Shown: positions 1 to 8,918, counted from the first letter of the stretch. The stretch is DNA of 47,443 bases from Clostridium intestinale DSM 6191 (GCF_900130055.1 NZ_FQXU01000014.1:56994-104436), one strand, 5' to 3'. Program-made: numbers and translations. The notes: a model not told the origin generated them from the letters alone.

Positions 1-2349
1 TTAAATTGGAACGGAAGTACAAGTTTCGAGTGGAACGGAAGCGATGGAACTGCTTATGCAGCATTAAACGGAAGAGTAGATATAACTATAACTCCAGTAA
101 ATGATGCACCAGTTGCGGTAAATGATACAATAACAACAGATGAAGATAAAGCAGTTAATATAAGTGTTTTAGACAATGATAGTGATATAGATGAAGATTC
201 ATTAGAAGTAACAGCTGTAACTCAAGGTTCTCATGGAACAGTAGTTATAAATCCAGATGGAACAGTAAAATATACTCCTGACACAAATTATAATGGTGAT
301 GATAGCTTTACCTACACAATAAGTGACGGAAACGGAGGAACAGCTACAGCAACAGTAAATGTAACTGTAAATGCGGTAAATGATGCTCCAACGTCTCCTG
401 ATTATAATAGAGTAACTCCATATAATACGTCTGTAAGTGGAACTGTGGTTGGAAGTGATGTAGATAATGATAAACTTACTTATTCTTTAAAAACCAATCC
501 TCAAAATGGATATATATATTTAAATACTAAAGGTGAGTGGATATATACTCCAAAAACAAATTTTGTTGGAACAGATAGCTTTGAAGTACAAGTTAGTGAT
601 GGACATGGTGGAACTAGTATTTCAAAAGTTACTGTGACTATAAAAGACAAGCTAACACTTGAGGGAACAGTTACAGATAAAAATAGCAATAAAGTTTTAC
701 CCAATACTAAAATTGAGATATATGATTTAAAGGGAAATTTGATTTACTCTACTATAACAGATTCAAAAGGGCACTATATTATAAATAATGTAAAAATGGG
801 ACTTTATGAATTTAAAATAGGAAATTCACAATATAATATTCAGACGGAAGATATAGAAGTAAAACCATCAAGTGAAACTGAATATACAATGAACAGAAGT
901 TTTCAGCTTGATAAACAAGTTACTTATTCATTGAAGCTTGAAGCAAATCCAGTTACTATAATTGGAGATGGAAAGTCCACATCAATGTTAATTGCAAAAA
1001 TAGTAGATAGTAACAATAAGCCCGTAGTAAATACTAAAGTTGTTTTTTCAGCAGAAATAGGAAGTTTCCCTAACGGTAATGAAGCTATGACAGATGACAA
1101 TGGTATAGCTAGAGTTATAATAAAGTCAGCAAAGATTGATGGAACAGAAAGCAGAAGAATACCTGTAACTGCTACTGTTGATGACTCATCTAAAAATCTA
1201 CATGCATCTGATAGAATATATATTACATTTGAGCCTGGAATAATAGATGGCGTTGTTGTAGATAATGAGAGTGGACTTCCAATATCAGGAGCTGTAGTTG
1301 AAGCAAGTAAGGATTTTGATGGGGATGGAATAACAGATTTTTATACTAAGATAATTACAGGAACAGATGGAAAGTATAGTATTGCTATTCCTAAGGGAAA
1401 TATGCAGTATAATATCACAATAACTAAGCCGGTAAAAGTCGGAAATGAAACTGTTCAAGTAACGTATAAGCAAAATGGATATGCTGGAGAGGTAACAGGA
1501 GCAGGAAATGAAGCTTACGCTTCTGTAAACACAGCTGCGGGTATAGTTTTAATGAAGGATACTGAAGGAGATACTGCTTTCCTTAATGACTATTCTAAAT
1601 TTACACTAGATGTAGTGAATAAGAGTGATTTGTCAGATATATTAAAAGGAAACAAAGCGTTAGAAACTATAAAAGGAATCAATGTTAATCTAAGTGATAA
1701 AGGTGTCTTTAATGCTGAAGGTCTGGAAAAGGGAAAAGACTATACTTTAGCTATAAGTTATGCTTTACCAGATGGTACAAAGATAGTAGTTGGAACAATG
1801 AATGTTAAAGTTGGGACAGACGGACAGATAAATTTAAGTTCTGCACTTATAGACCCATATGGAACAATTACAGATTCAGTTACCCATAAAATTATAACTG
1901 GAGCATATGTTAGACTTTATTATGCAGATACAGAAAGGAATAGAGCATCAGGAAAGGTACCAAATACATTAGTTAATCTCCCTATTATAGAAGGGTTTGA
2001 TCCAGCTAATAATGAAAATCCTCAACATGGGGATTTAAATGGAAAGTATGCATATATGGTATTCCCTGATACTGATTATTATATAGTTGTGGAGAAAGAT
2101 GGATATGAAACTTATATTAGTGAAACTATATCAGTAGAAAAAGAAATAGTTAAGAAAGATATAGAAATGGCCTTAAAATTAAAACCTTCAAATCCTAAGC
2201 CAATTGAAACTGATGTAAAAAATGTATCAATAGAAAAAACATTACCTAAAACTGGATCAGTAATTGATCTAAATTCATTAGGGGTAATAGGTTTAATTAT
2301 GTTAGCTTCAGGAGCAGGATTAACTTTGAAGCCTAAAAAGAAAGAATAA
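1..2349 (+). CDS. LPXTG-anchored multidomain surface protein, 5' end missing
   Basis: The reading frame is open from base 1, so 782 residues of the C-terminal part are present and the true start lies upstream. Residues ~35-128 and ~129-214 are two tandem bacterial Ig/cadherin-like repeats (each starts VNDAP and carries an acidic D-x-D pattern and a SFTYTISDG or SFEVQVSDG strand). They are followed by a carboxypeptidase-regulatory-like fold (~218-290), a Big_1/invasin-like domain (~304-415) and further regulatory-like beta domains. LPKTG lies at 748-752, then a hydrophobic stretch and a KPKKKE tail: a sortase A-type sorting signal. The protein is therefore expected on the cell wall, as an adhesin or scaffold; no catalytic motif is visible. 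A strong terminator follows directly. The domain types are seen; the adhesive role is inference. Confidence 0.9.
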   Translation, partial: LNWNGSTSFEWNGSDGTAYAALNGRVDITITPVNDAPVAVNDTITTDEDKAVNISVLDNDSDIDEDSLEVTAVTQGSHGTVVINPDGTVKYTPDTNYNGDDSFTYTISDGNGGTATATVNVTVNAVNDAPTSPDYNRVTPYNTSVSGTVVGSDVDNDKLTYSLKTNPQNGYIYLNTKGEWIYTPKTNFVGTDSFEVQVSDGHGGTSISKVTVTIKDKLTLEGTVTDKNSNKVLPNTKIEIYDLKGNLIYSTITDSKGHYIINNVKMGLYEFKIGNSQYNIQTEDIEVKPSSETEYTMNRSFQLDKQVTYSLKLEANPVTIIGDGKSTSMLIAKIVDSNNKPVVNTKVVFSAEIGSFPNGNEAMTDDNGIARVIIKSAKIDGTESRRIPVTATVDDSSKNLHASDRIYITFEPGIIDGVVVDNESGLPISGAVVEASKDFDGDGITDFYTKIITGTDGKYSIAIPKGNMQYNITITKPVKVGNETVQVTYKQNGYAGEVTGAGNEAYASVNTAAGIVLMKDTEGDTAFLNDYSKFTLDVVNKSDLSDILKGNKALETIKGINVNLSDKGVFNAEGLEKGKDYTLAISYALPDGTKIVVGTMNVKVGTDGQINLSSALIDPYGTITDSVTHKIITGAYVRLYYADTERNRASGKVPNTLVNLPIIEGFDPANNENPQHGDLNGKYAYMVFPDTDYYIVVEKDGYETYISETISVEKEIVKKDIEMALKLKPSNPKPIETDVKNVSIEKTLPKTGSVIDLNSLGVIGLIMLASGAGLTLKPKKKE

Positions 2350-2358
2350 CAATTTCAA

Positions 2359-2396
2359 ATAGTACTCTAGATTAAATTTCTAGAGTACTATTTTTA
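2359..2396 (+). terminator. Rho-independent terminator of surface protein gene
   Basis: Stem 2359-2371 pairs with 2379-2391 (13 bp, arm ATAGTACTCTAGA) and is followed by a run of T. It lies 10 bases after the stop codon. Confidence 0.9.
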
Positions 2397-2429
2397 TATA
2401 AAAAATAATGGTAAAAAAATCAAAAAATG

Positions 2430-2458
2430 TTGCAAATATCGAGTATCGATAATATAAT
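2430..2458 (+). promoter_or_regulatory. Sigma-A promoter of the padR-DUF2812 operon
   Basis: TTGCAA at 2430-2435 and TATAAT at 2453-2458 are 17 bp apart. The -10 box lies at the centre of the inverted repeat at 2435-2480, so anything bound there would block RNA polymerase. Confidence 0.75.
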
Positions 2459-2480
2459 AATATTATCGATACTCGATATT
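2435..2480. promoter_or_regulatory. Perfect 20-bp inverted repeat, probable PadR operator
   Basis: Bases 2435-2454 are the exact reverse complement of 2461-2480, with a 6-base centre. Each arm contains two TATCGA-type hexamers (2437-2442, 2445-2450; 2465-2470, 2474-2479). It overlaps the -10 box and ends 16 bases before the padR start codon. PadR proteins are dimeric winged-helix repressors that commonly autoregulate from palindromes; that this one binds here is inferred from position and symmetry. Confidence 0.75.
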
Positions 2481-2496
2481 AAAGAGGTGATAACAA

Positions 2497-2814
2497 ATGG
2501 CAAGAGAACAGCTTCAGACTCTGACTGAACCAATGTACTATATATTGATGGCTTTGCTTAAAGAAAGATGTGGGGTAGACATCATGGAAGCTGTATTAGA
2601 AATATCTAATGGTCGTGTTAAGGTTGGACCAGGGACTTTATACGCTCTCCTTGGAAAGTTTGAAAAGGAAAATATAATAATGGAGACAGAAGTTCAAGGT
2701 AGAAAAAGAAGTTATATAATTACGGATAAAGGCAAGGAGATACTTGTAGAGGAATATAAAAGATTAGTTACTATGGTGAATGATGGGTTATCAAATATGG
2801 AGGGAGAACTATGA
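2497..2814 (+). CDS. PadR family transcriptional regulator
   Basis: 105 residues, the usual size of the short (PadR-s2-like) branch without a long C-terminal helix domain. The N-terminal winged helix reads LTEPMYYILMALLKERCG, followed by VGPGTLYALLGKFEKE (recognition helix) and a beta-wing GRKRSYIITDKG, all typical of PadR. The start ATG follows AGAGGTG by 8 bases. Its stop overlaps the next ATG (ATGA, 2811-2814), so it is translationally coupled to the first DUF2812 gene. PadR and DUF2812 genes are often neighbours in Firmicutes, where the regulator represses the pair until an inducer, often a membrane-active compound, is present. The inducer here is unknown. The large inverted repeat upstream is the likely operator. 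Confidence 0.93.
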   Translation: MAREQLQTLTEPMYYILMALLKERCGVDIMEAVLEISNGRVKVGPGTLYALLGKFEKENIIMETEVQGRKRSYIITDKGKEILVEEYKRLVTMVNDGLSNMEGEL

Positions 2815-4121
2815 GAAATAAAAAAACTGTTGTTTTTCTTTATGAAGCATATGAATGTTCTGCATTAGAAGAATACTTTGAAGCTATGGCTGAATCAGGA
2901 TGGTTAATTAAATCTATAAGCAGACCATTTCTAAAATTTGAAAAAATAGAACCTAAAAAACTAAAGTTTTCAGTTGATATATTAAATAAGATTTCGTCTT
3001 ATGATCCAGATGACAGTGATGATGCATTAGATTACAGAGAATACTGCGAAGCTGCTGGATGGAAATATGTATGCCAAGATAAAAAAATTCAAGTGTTCTA
3101 TACTGAAGATTATAACTCGACGATAGATATCCAGACAGATGAGGGAGAGAAGTTTAAGTCGGTGGTTAAGGCATCAATGGGGAATGTGTTTTCATATCTT
3201 TTTCTTGTGTTGCTTTGGGTATTAAATGTAAAAATGTTATTCATAGGCGATATAAGCTATGCACTAACATCTAATTTTAGCTTCTTTGCATCGGTGGGTA
3301 TATGTATTTTTATATTTATATATAGCAGTAAAATAATAAGTTTCATAATTTGGTTCTTTAAGGCAAGGAAACAAGTAAAAGAACATAAATCTATACCTTA
3401 TAATAACTATAAACAATTGAGAAGGAAGAATATTTTATTAAACTCTTATATGGTAATTTGGTTAGGGCTTTTTTTATATTTATCAATTCTTGATGAAACT
3501 AAATATAAGAATGGGAATATTACTTTCTTAGTTTTAATGATATCAGTAGTTATAATATCCGTATTTGTGGCGAGATATATTAGAAAGAAAAAATACTCTA
3601 GACAAACTAATATTACTTTAGCAATAGGTGGAGGTTTTGCAGCAGTATTTATAGGACTAATACTAGTAGGAATAACAATTTCAACATCTTTATTAAGTGA
3701 AGACAATATAAATGAAAGAGCAAAAACCAAGAGTAACCTTACAATTAGTGATTTTGGATATAAGGAAAATGAGAGTGATTTTTATGGGGATTATCAGAGG
3801 AGTTTACTTGCAGAACGAGTACGTTACTCAAATAGTGATGAAAACAATAGCTTGGGCTATACAGTTCTAAGTAGTAAGTATCCTTGGATTGTTGAGTTAC
3901 AAGAAAATAGGATAGTAGAGTGGGTTAGTGGATTTGAAGAGGATTTAAAAATAAGAAATACGAGCCTACCAAGTAATGTTAAGGTTTATTCTGATGAGAA
4001 AAATGAAGCATATATATTTGTAACCCCAAGTAAGGTGATTGATATGCATACCAATCTTTCTAGTATTGATAAAGACGAGTTTTTAGATGTAGTATATGAG
4101 AAACTGTTAAAGGAGAACTAG
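2811..4121 (+). CDS. DUF2812 domain membrane protein, copy 1 of 4
   Basis: 436 residues. The N-terminal ~120 residues carry the DUF2812 pattern: YECSALEEYFEAMAESGWLI, FEKIEPKKLKFSVDI, then YREYCEAAGWKYVC. About five hydrophobic segments follow (~124-145, 158-180, 207-227, 236-256, 268-293), with a charged loop after the second, and then a ~140-residue soluble C-terminal domain that should lie outside the cell if five helices is right. No catalytic motif is visible and the molecular function is not known. The start is fixed by the ATGA overlap with padR and the GGGAGAACT site. The tail LLKEN is encoded by bases that include AAAGGAG, which is the ribosome binding site for the next copy. The first ~350 bp are very close to copy 2, indicating recent duplication or conversion. 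Confidence 0.9.
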   Translation: MRNKKTVVFLYEAYECSALEEYFEAMAESGWLIKSISRPFLKFEKIEPKKLKFSVDILNKISSYDPDDSDDALDYREYCEAAGWKYVCQDKKIQVFYTEDYNSTIDIQTDEGEKFKSVVKASMGNVFSYLFLVLLWVLNVKMLFIGDISYALTSNFSFFASVGICIFIFIYSSKIISFIIWFFKARKQVKEHKSIPYNNYKQLRRKNILLNSYMVIWLGLFLYLSILDETKYKNGNITFLVLMISVVIISVFVARYIRKKKYSRQTNITLAIGGGFAAVFIGLILVGITISTSLLSEDNINERAKTKSNLTISDFGYKENESDFYGDYQRSLLAERVRYSNSDENNSLGYTVLSSKYPWIVELQENRIVEWVSGFEEDLKIRNTSLPSNVKVYSDEKNEAYIFVTPSKVIDMHTNLSSIDKDEFLDVVYEKLLKEN

Positions 4122-4124
4122 GGG

Positions 4125-5438
4125 ATGAGAAATAAAAAGAAGGTTTATTTTGATTATGAAGCATATGAATGCTCTGCATTAGAAGAATATTTTGAAGCTA
4201 TGGCTGAATCAGGATGGTTAATTAAATCTATAAACAGACCATTTTTAAGCTTTGAAAAAATAGAACCTAAGAAGCTAAAGTTTTCAGTTGATATATTAAA
4301 TAAAATCTCAAAATATGATCCCGATGACAGTTATGATGCATTAGATTACAGAGAGTACTGCGAAGTTGCTGGATGGAAATATGTATGCCAAGATAATAAG
4401 ATTCAAGTTTTTTATACTGAGGATTATAATTCGACTATAGACATTCATACGGATGAGAGTGAGAAGTTTAAATCAGTGGTTAAAGCTTCATTAGGCTATA
4501 TGATTTTATATCTTTTTCTTGTGTTTGTATGGGGACTTAATATAAAAATGCAGTTCAGTTCAGACATCAGTTATGAAGCAACATCTAATTTTTCTTTGTT
4601 TTCATTACTTTTAATGTTTAGCTTAATATTAATATACTCTACTAAACCAATTAGCTTTATTATATGGGCCTTAAAATCAAGAAAAAGAATAAGAGAGAAT
4701 AAATCTATAAAATATAATAATTATAAGCAATTAAGATTAAAAAATATTTTCATATCTTCAATTACAGTAATTTATTGTGTACTATTTGCAGTATTTATCC
4801 TTAATGATGATAATGTGCCTAGAAGTGCTGCTGTAGTATCTTTAATACTAATCTTCGGTGTAGTTATAGGTACTGTATTTGTTACTAGATATATTAGAAA
4901 GAAGAGATATTCTAGACAAACTAATATTACCTTAGCTATAGGCGGAAGCTTTGCATATATATTTATATTTTTAGCCATTACTGGAGTGATGCTTACATTT
5001 GATACATTAGATTATGGTGATAGAAATAAAGTTCCAGAGGATAAAATTGAACTTACCATTAATGATTTGGGATATGAGGAAGATAACTATAGTTTGTATG
5101 TTGATTACAGTAAAAGTATGGTTGCTGAAAAATTAATGTATCTTACTTCTAGTAATGAGGATGATGGATTAGATTATACCTTGTTTAAAAGTAAGTACAG
5201 TTTTTTAATTAAGCTTCAAGAAAAAAGTTTGGTAAAGCGAATTGGTAAAATTATGGATGACCTAGAGTTGGTGGACTCTAATCTTCCAAAAGATATTAAT
5301 GTATATACCTATAGAAATGAAGAGGCATATATATTTGTGTCAAAGGATAAAGTATTGCAAATAGATGTTGATTTTAAAGATATGAACAAAGATACATTTA
5401 TAGATAGAGTATATGAGAAACTGTTAAAGGAGAATTAG
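4125..5438 (+). CDS. DUF2812 domain membrane protein, copy 2 of 4
   Basis: 437 residues, three bases after copy 1. The N-terminus is nearly identical to copy 1 (YECSALEEYFEAMAESGWLI, YREYCEVAGWKYVCQD), while the transmembrane block and the C-terminal domain differ more, so the cytoplasmic DUF2812 half is under tighter constraint or has been converted. It shows the same layout of about five hydrophobic segments and a C-terminal soluble domain ending EAYIFVSKDKV...YEKLLKEN. The ribosome binding site AAAGGAG lies inside the last codons of copy 1. Function unknown; co-expression with PadR control is inferred from the gapless arrangement. Confidence 0.9.
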   Translation: MRNKKKVYFDYEAYECSALEEYFEAMAESGWLIKSINRPFLSFEKIEPKKLKFSVDILNKISKYDPDDSYDALDYREYCEVAGWKYVCQDNKIQVFYTEDYNSTIDIHTDESEKFKSVVKASLGYMILYLFLVFVWGLNIKMQFSSDISYEATSNFSLFSLLLMFSLILIYSTKPISFIIWALKSRKRIRENKSIKYNNYKQLRLKNIFISSITVIYCVLFAVFILNDDNVPRSAAVVSLILIFGVVIGTVFVTRYIRKKRYSRQTNITLAIGGSFAYIFIFLAITGVMLTFDTLDYGDRNKVPEDKIELTINDLGYEEDNYSLYVDYSKSMVAEKLMYLTSSNEDDGLDYTLFKSKYSFLIKLQEKSLVKRIGKIMDDLELVDSNLPKDINVYTYRNEEAYIFVSKDKVLQIDVDFKDMNKDTFIDRVYEKLLKEN

Positions 5439-5441
5439 GGT

Positions 5442-6734
5442 ATGAGAAATAAAAAAACAACTTTATTTATATATTCTCCTTATGAGTGTTCAGCAGTAGA
5501 GGAATATCTAGAGATAATGGCGGAAAAGGGATGGATGATAGAATCACTAAGAAAACCCTTCTTTAAATTTAAGAGAATAGAACCTAGGAGATTAAAATTT
5601 TCAGTTGATATATTTGAAGGGATTTCGACTCTTGATCCAAGAAATAGTGAAAAAGCTTTAGACTATAGAGAGTATTGTGAAGCTGCTGGTTGGGAATATG
5701 TATGTCAACAGGACAAAATTCAAGTTTTTTATACTGAGGATTATGATAAAACTATTGATATAAAGACTGATAATAATGAAAAGTTTAAGGCTATAGTTAA
5801 ATCATCTTTGTCGGGATTATCAAATACATTATTTATTGCAATTTTAGCTATTTTGAATATTTGTATACAAGCATTTTTTAATTTTGATGGTATGCTCACT
5901 TCAAATATTGGCGTACTTGCAGTAATTTTGACTATTGCTTTTATTATTTATAACTTTATAAGCTTGGCAAGTCTCTCTAAATGGGCTATAAAAACCAAAA
6001 GGGTATTAGAGGATGGTAGATATATAGAATATAATACCTACAAACAATTAAAAACCAAAAATTTTTTTATAAAATTATATGCTATTTTGATTGGCTTAGG
6101 GGTTCCGTTATTTATGATATTTGAAAAGAATGGAGATAAAACTGTAAATGTTGTTACGGCGATAGCTTTTATAGTTGTAATTATTCTTCTAAGAGGGGTT
6201 CAATATATTAAGGATAATGAGAGATTTTCTAAGAGTACTAATGTTGTACTTAGAATTGGGGCAGGAGCTCTTACAGTGGTTATTACTTTAGCATTTTTTG
6301 TGGGGCTAGTGGTTTTGGTTATAAGTAGACTTGATGAGCAGAAAAATATAACTGAAGATTTTAAGCTTAGAATAAGTGATTTTGGATATGAAGAGTATGA
6401 TGATAGATTAATATCCTACACTAACTCAAGTATAGTAGCTGAGAACTTAAAGTATAATTATGGAGATTTATTAGATTATACAGTTTTTCATAGCAATTAT
6501 AGATTAGCTATTAAATCACATGAAGTTTGGCTAAAGAATAAGTTAAAGAAATTTGACCTAGAGCTTATGGATACTAGCCTTCCTAAAGAGGTTAAAGTTT
6601 ATGGGAATGAAGGTAGGACAAGATATATAATTTCTTCAGATAATAGGGTTTTAGAATTGTACAATAGGATGAAAACAGATGATGAGGGTGAGTTTTTAGA
6701 TATAGTATATGAGAAGTTATTAAAGGAGAATTAG
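5442..6734 (+). CDS. DUF2812 domain membrane protein, copy 3 of 4
   Basis: 430 residues, three bases after copy 2. The DUF2812 core is kept (YECSAVEEYLEIMAEKGWMI, FKRIEPRRLKFSVDI, YREYCEAAGWEYVC) but more diverged, e.g. MIESLRKPFFKF. Hydrophobic segments lie at ~128-148, 155-178, 207-225, 232-248 and 268-292, followed by the C-terminal domain with the shared SDFGYEE motif and the YEKLLKEN tail. The tail again supplies the ribosome binding site (AAAGGAG) for copy 4. Divergence suggests an older duplicate with its own role, perhaps as part of a hetero-oligomer; that is inference. Confidence 0.9.
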   Translation: MRNKKTTLFIYSPYECSAVEEYLEIMAEKGWMIESLRKPFFKFKRIEPRRLKFSVDIFEGISTLDPRNSEKALDYREYCEAAGWEYVCQQDKIQVFYTEDYDKTIDIKTDNNEKFKAIVKSSLSGLSNTLFIAILAILNICIQAFFNFDGMLTSNIGVLAVILTIAFIIYNFISLASLSKWAIKTKRVLEDGRYIEYNTYKQLKTKNFFIKLYAILIGLGVPLFMIFEKNGDKTVNVVTAIAFIVVIILLRGVQYIKDNERFSKSTNVVLRIGAGALTVVITLAFFVGLVVLVISRLDEQKNITEDFKLRISDFGYEEYDDRLISYTNSSIVAENLKYNYGDLLDYTVFHSNYRLAIKSHEVWLKNKLKKFDLELMDTSLPKEVKVYGNEGRTRYIISSDNRVLELYNRMKTDDEGEFLDIVYEKLLKEN

Positions 6735-6736
6735 GG

Positions 6737-8002
6737 ATGAAGGAGATAAAGACAAGGTATTTTAACTTTGAGCCTTATGAGTGTTTAGCTGTAGAAGAAT
6801 ACCTCGAGATGATGGCAAAACAAGGATGGTTATTAGATACAATAAACAGACCATTTTTTAGATTTAAAAGAATAGAGCCTCAAAACTTAAGATTTTATGT
6901 AGATATACCTAATGTGAGGGAAGATAGACTTGGAGATTATATAGAGTATTGCAGAGCCGCTGGGTGGAGGTATTTAGATAAACTAGAGAGCAATTTTATA
7001 TTTTATGCCGAGGATAATGATAAGACAATAGATATTCATACAGACCAAAATGAAAAGTTTAGGGTGGTTTCTAAAATGTCCTTATCAAATATTGTTCTAC
7101 GAGTAATATCAATATTAATATATGCTTTTTGGGTTTATATGTGTTTATTTGTGATGGATGATTTTTTGACTTCTAATTTATCTATAATAACCGTTTTAAC
7201 AATGACCGTTGGTGGAATTAACAGTACTATTAAAGTAATTAATTTTTTCTTATGGAGAGTAAAAGCAAAAAGAAGTTTAACCCAAAACGAATTTATGCCC
7301 TACAATAATTATAAACAGCTAAAAAGGAAAAATATATTTTCTAACCTAGGTGTTTTTGGTTTAATTTTCTTTAGCTTTTTAGCTGTTATTAATGAAAATA
7401 TACACAATACAAAAGCCCTATCTATATTTTTTATATCACTAGCAGTATTTGCGATATTTATGGGAGGTATTATATATCTTTTTAACTCCAAAAAATATTA
7501 TAAGTATTCTAATGGAATATTGATTTTAGGATATTCAGTAGCAGTTGTTTATATTATAGGAGCAACAATTTCTTTAGGGTCGGTTTCAATGATTGAAAAA
7601 TTAACTGGGGTAAAACAGGTTAAAATGAGCATTGAGGATTTTGGATATAAACAAGAGAAAGATCCATTTAATGTGTATGATAAAAGTATAATAGCTGAAA
7701 AGCTAGATTATAGTTATCATGGGGATGAAAATAGTTTTAGTTATACATCCTTTAAAAGCAAGTATTTTACGGCTATTAAGTTTCAGGAATTAAAGGTTAT
7801 AAAAAGGGAAGCGAAGTATGGAAGCGATTTAAAGTTAAAGAAAACTAAACTTCCTGAGGACATTCGAGTTTATAGCGATGATGAGAAAAAATCTTATCTG
7901 GTGGGGTCAGAAGATAGAGTAATAGATATAAGAAAAGAAATGGACAACATTGATGAAGATGAATTTCTTGATAAGATTTATGAAAAGCTAATATTAGAAT
8001 AA
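6737..8002 (+). CDS. DUF2812 domain membrane protein, copy 4 of 4
   Basis: 421 residues, two bases after copy 3. It has the same DUF2812 N-terminus (YECLAVEEYLEMMAKQGWLL, FKRIEPQNLRFYVDI) but a shorter loop before YIEYCRAAGWRYL. It has the same five-segment membrane block and a C-terminal domain with IEDFGYKQE. It ends YEKLILE instead of YEKLLKEN. This is the only copy without a gene behind it, and it has lost the codons that carry AAAGGAG in the other three. A strong bidirectional terminator follows. Confidence 0.9.
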   Translation: MKEIKTRYFNFEPYECLAVEEYLEMMAKQGWLLDTINRPFFRFKRIEPQNLRFYVDIPNVREDRLGDYIEYCRAAGWRYLDKLESNFIFYAEDNDKTIDIHTDQNEKFRVVSKMSLSNIVLRVISILIYAFWVYMCLFVMDDFLTSNLSIITVLTMTVGGINSTIKVINFFLWRVKAKRSLTQNEFMPYNNYKQLKRKNIFSNLGVFGLIFFSFLAVINENIHNTKALSIFFISLAVFAIFMGGIIYLFNSKKYYKYSNGILILGYSVAVVYIIGATISLGSVSMIEKLTGVKQVKMSIEDFGYKQEKDPFNVYDKSIIAEKLDYSYHGDENSFSYTSFKSKYFTAIKFQELKVIKREAKYGSDLKLKKTKLPEDIRVYSDDEKKSYLVGSEDRVIDIRKEMDNIDEDEFLDKIYEKLILE

Positions 8003-8004
8003 AC

Positions 8005-8050
8005 ATTAAAAGCTCTTGCAAGATTAATTTAAGTTGCAAGAGCTTTTAAT
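8005..8050. terminator. Bidirectional terminator between DUF2812 operon and nitroreductase
   Basis: A perfect 16-bp stem (8005-8020 with 8035-8050, arm ATTAAAAGCTCTTGCA) separates the convergent genes ending at 8002 and 8055. The A-rich and T-rich arm ends make it work on both strands. Confidence 0.88.
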
Positions 8051-8054
8051 TAAT

Positions 8055-8570
8055 TTAGTTATTCTTATTTCCCCAAGTTTCAAAGTGGATATTGTCCTCA
8101 TTAAACCTGTCAGTTGTGGCTCTATTTTCATCAGGATACCCGATAGAAATAACAGCCAAAGGAGTAATAGTTTCTGGAAGATTAAAAATTTTCTTTAATC
8201 CATTAACTCTGCCTTCTTCTGGATAAATTCCAAGCCAAACTCCACCAAGACCAATTTCCTCAGCTCTTAAAAGTATGTTTTCTGTAGCAGCAGAACAATC
8301 TTGAACCCAATATCCAGGGAACTTTTCTTTATCCTTATTACCACATACTATTATTGCAACAGAAGCTGTTTTTAATGGAGTAGAATATTTACTGATTTTC
8401 ATTATTTCTTCAAAAGTATCTTTATTTCTAACAACTATGAAATCCCAAGGTTGAGAATTGCCAGCAGAAGGAGCAGCCATAGCAGCTTTTAATAAATCTT
8501 TAACTTGGTCGTCACTTACCTGGTCATTAGTATATTTTCTAATGCTTTTTCTGTTATAAATTATACTCAT
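8055..8570 (-). CDS. Nitroreductase family protein
   Basis: 171 residues, typical of short FMN-dependent nitroreductases. Visible family marks are the FMN-phosphate-binding RKSIRKY at residues 7-13, AAPSAGNSQPWDFIVV at ~33-48, and the C-terminal GLGGVWLGIYPEE with LPLAVISIGYP-like strand (TPLAVISIGYPDE). These enzymes reduce nitro groups, quinones or flavins with NAD(P)H in the cytoplasm; the physiological substrate cannot be read from sequence. The start is well placed after AAAGGAG. It is a single-gene unit, convergent with the DUF2812 operon. Confidence 0.92.
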   Translation of the reverse strand: MSIIYNRKSIRKYTNDQVSDDQVKDLLKAAMAAPSAGNSQPWDFIVVRNKDTFEEIMKISKYSTPLKTASVAIIVCGNKDKEKFPGYWVQDCSAATENILLRAEEIGLGGVWLGIYPEEGRVNGLKKIFNLPETITPLAVISIGYPDENRATTDRFNEDNIHFETWGNKNN

Positions 8571-8918
8571 GGGTAAATCTCCTTTTTAAATAGATTATTT
8601 ATTTTATGTTATCATATAGGCTATATTGCATTCAAATATGAGTATTTGTATTTTTACTCTGTTAGAACTAGTTTTGATAGATAGAGACAAATTTATTCCT
8701 AGAGGTATCTATAATTAAAATAAAGGAGCTTAGTGAAGTATCTGCAAGACTTCTATATCAATATGGGTAAAAGGAATTTGATGCAGTCACTGCGTGACAT
8801 GCTACAGTAATAAGGTGTATAATTTAGTTAATAAATACAGTTTTGGGAAAGAGGAAATATGACAAGCAGGGACTACTAAATACGGGGATATAGTAATATA
8901 TGAGAGGAGATTGCAATT
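8571..8918. other. Intergenic region holding two hairpin repeat units
   Basis: No gene is visible. The first ~60 bases are the promoter side of the nitroreductase. Bases ~8722-8768 and ~8771-8819 are two tandem members of the hairpin repeat family (see repeat entries). The rest is AT-rich, and the last 15 bases carry GAGAGGAG, the ribosome binding site of the ATPase gene. Confidence 0.6.
8722..8819 (+). repeat. Hairpin repeat family, locus A, two tandem units
   Basis: Unit 1: GAAGT 8735-8739 pairs with ACTTC 8749-8753. Unit 2 opens GGAATTTGATG (8773 on), forms an imperfect hairpin GCAgTCAC / GTGAcaTGC, and continues CTACAG-TAATAA-GGTGTA, matching the family 3' flank TACAG-N6-RGTGCA. The centres are about 46 bp apart. 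Unit 1 has the most decayed flanks in the window. Confidence 0.65.

Noticed and set aside
8700-8880. Degraded protein-coding gene ahead of the ATPase
   Set aside because: The frames are broken by several stops, and the sequence matches the hairpin repeat consensus (GGAATTTGATG ... CTACAG-N6-GGTGTA) better than any protein.
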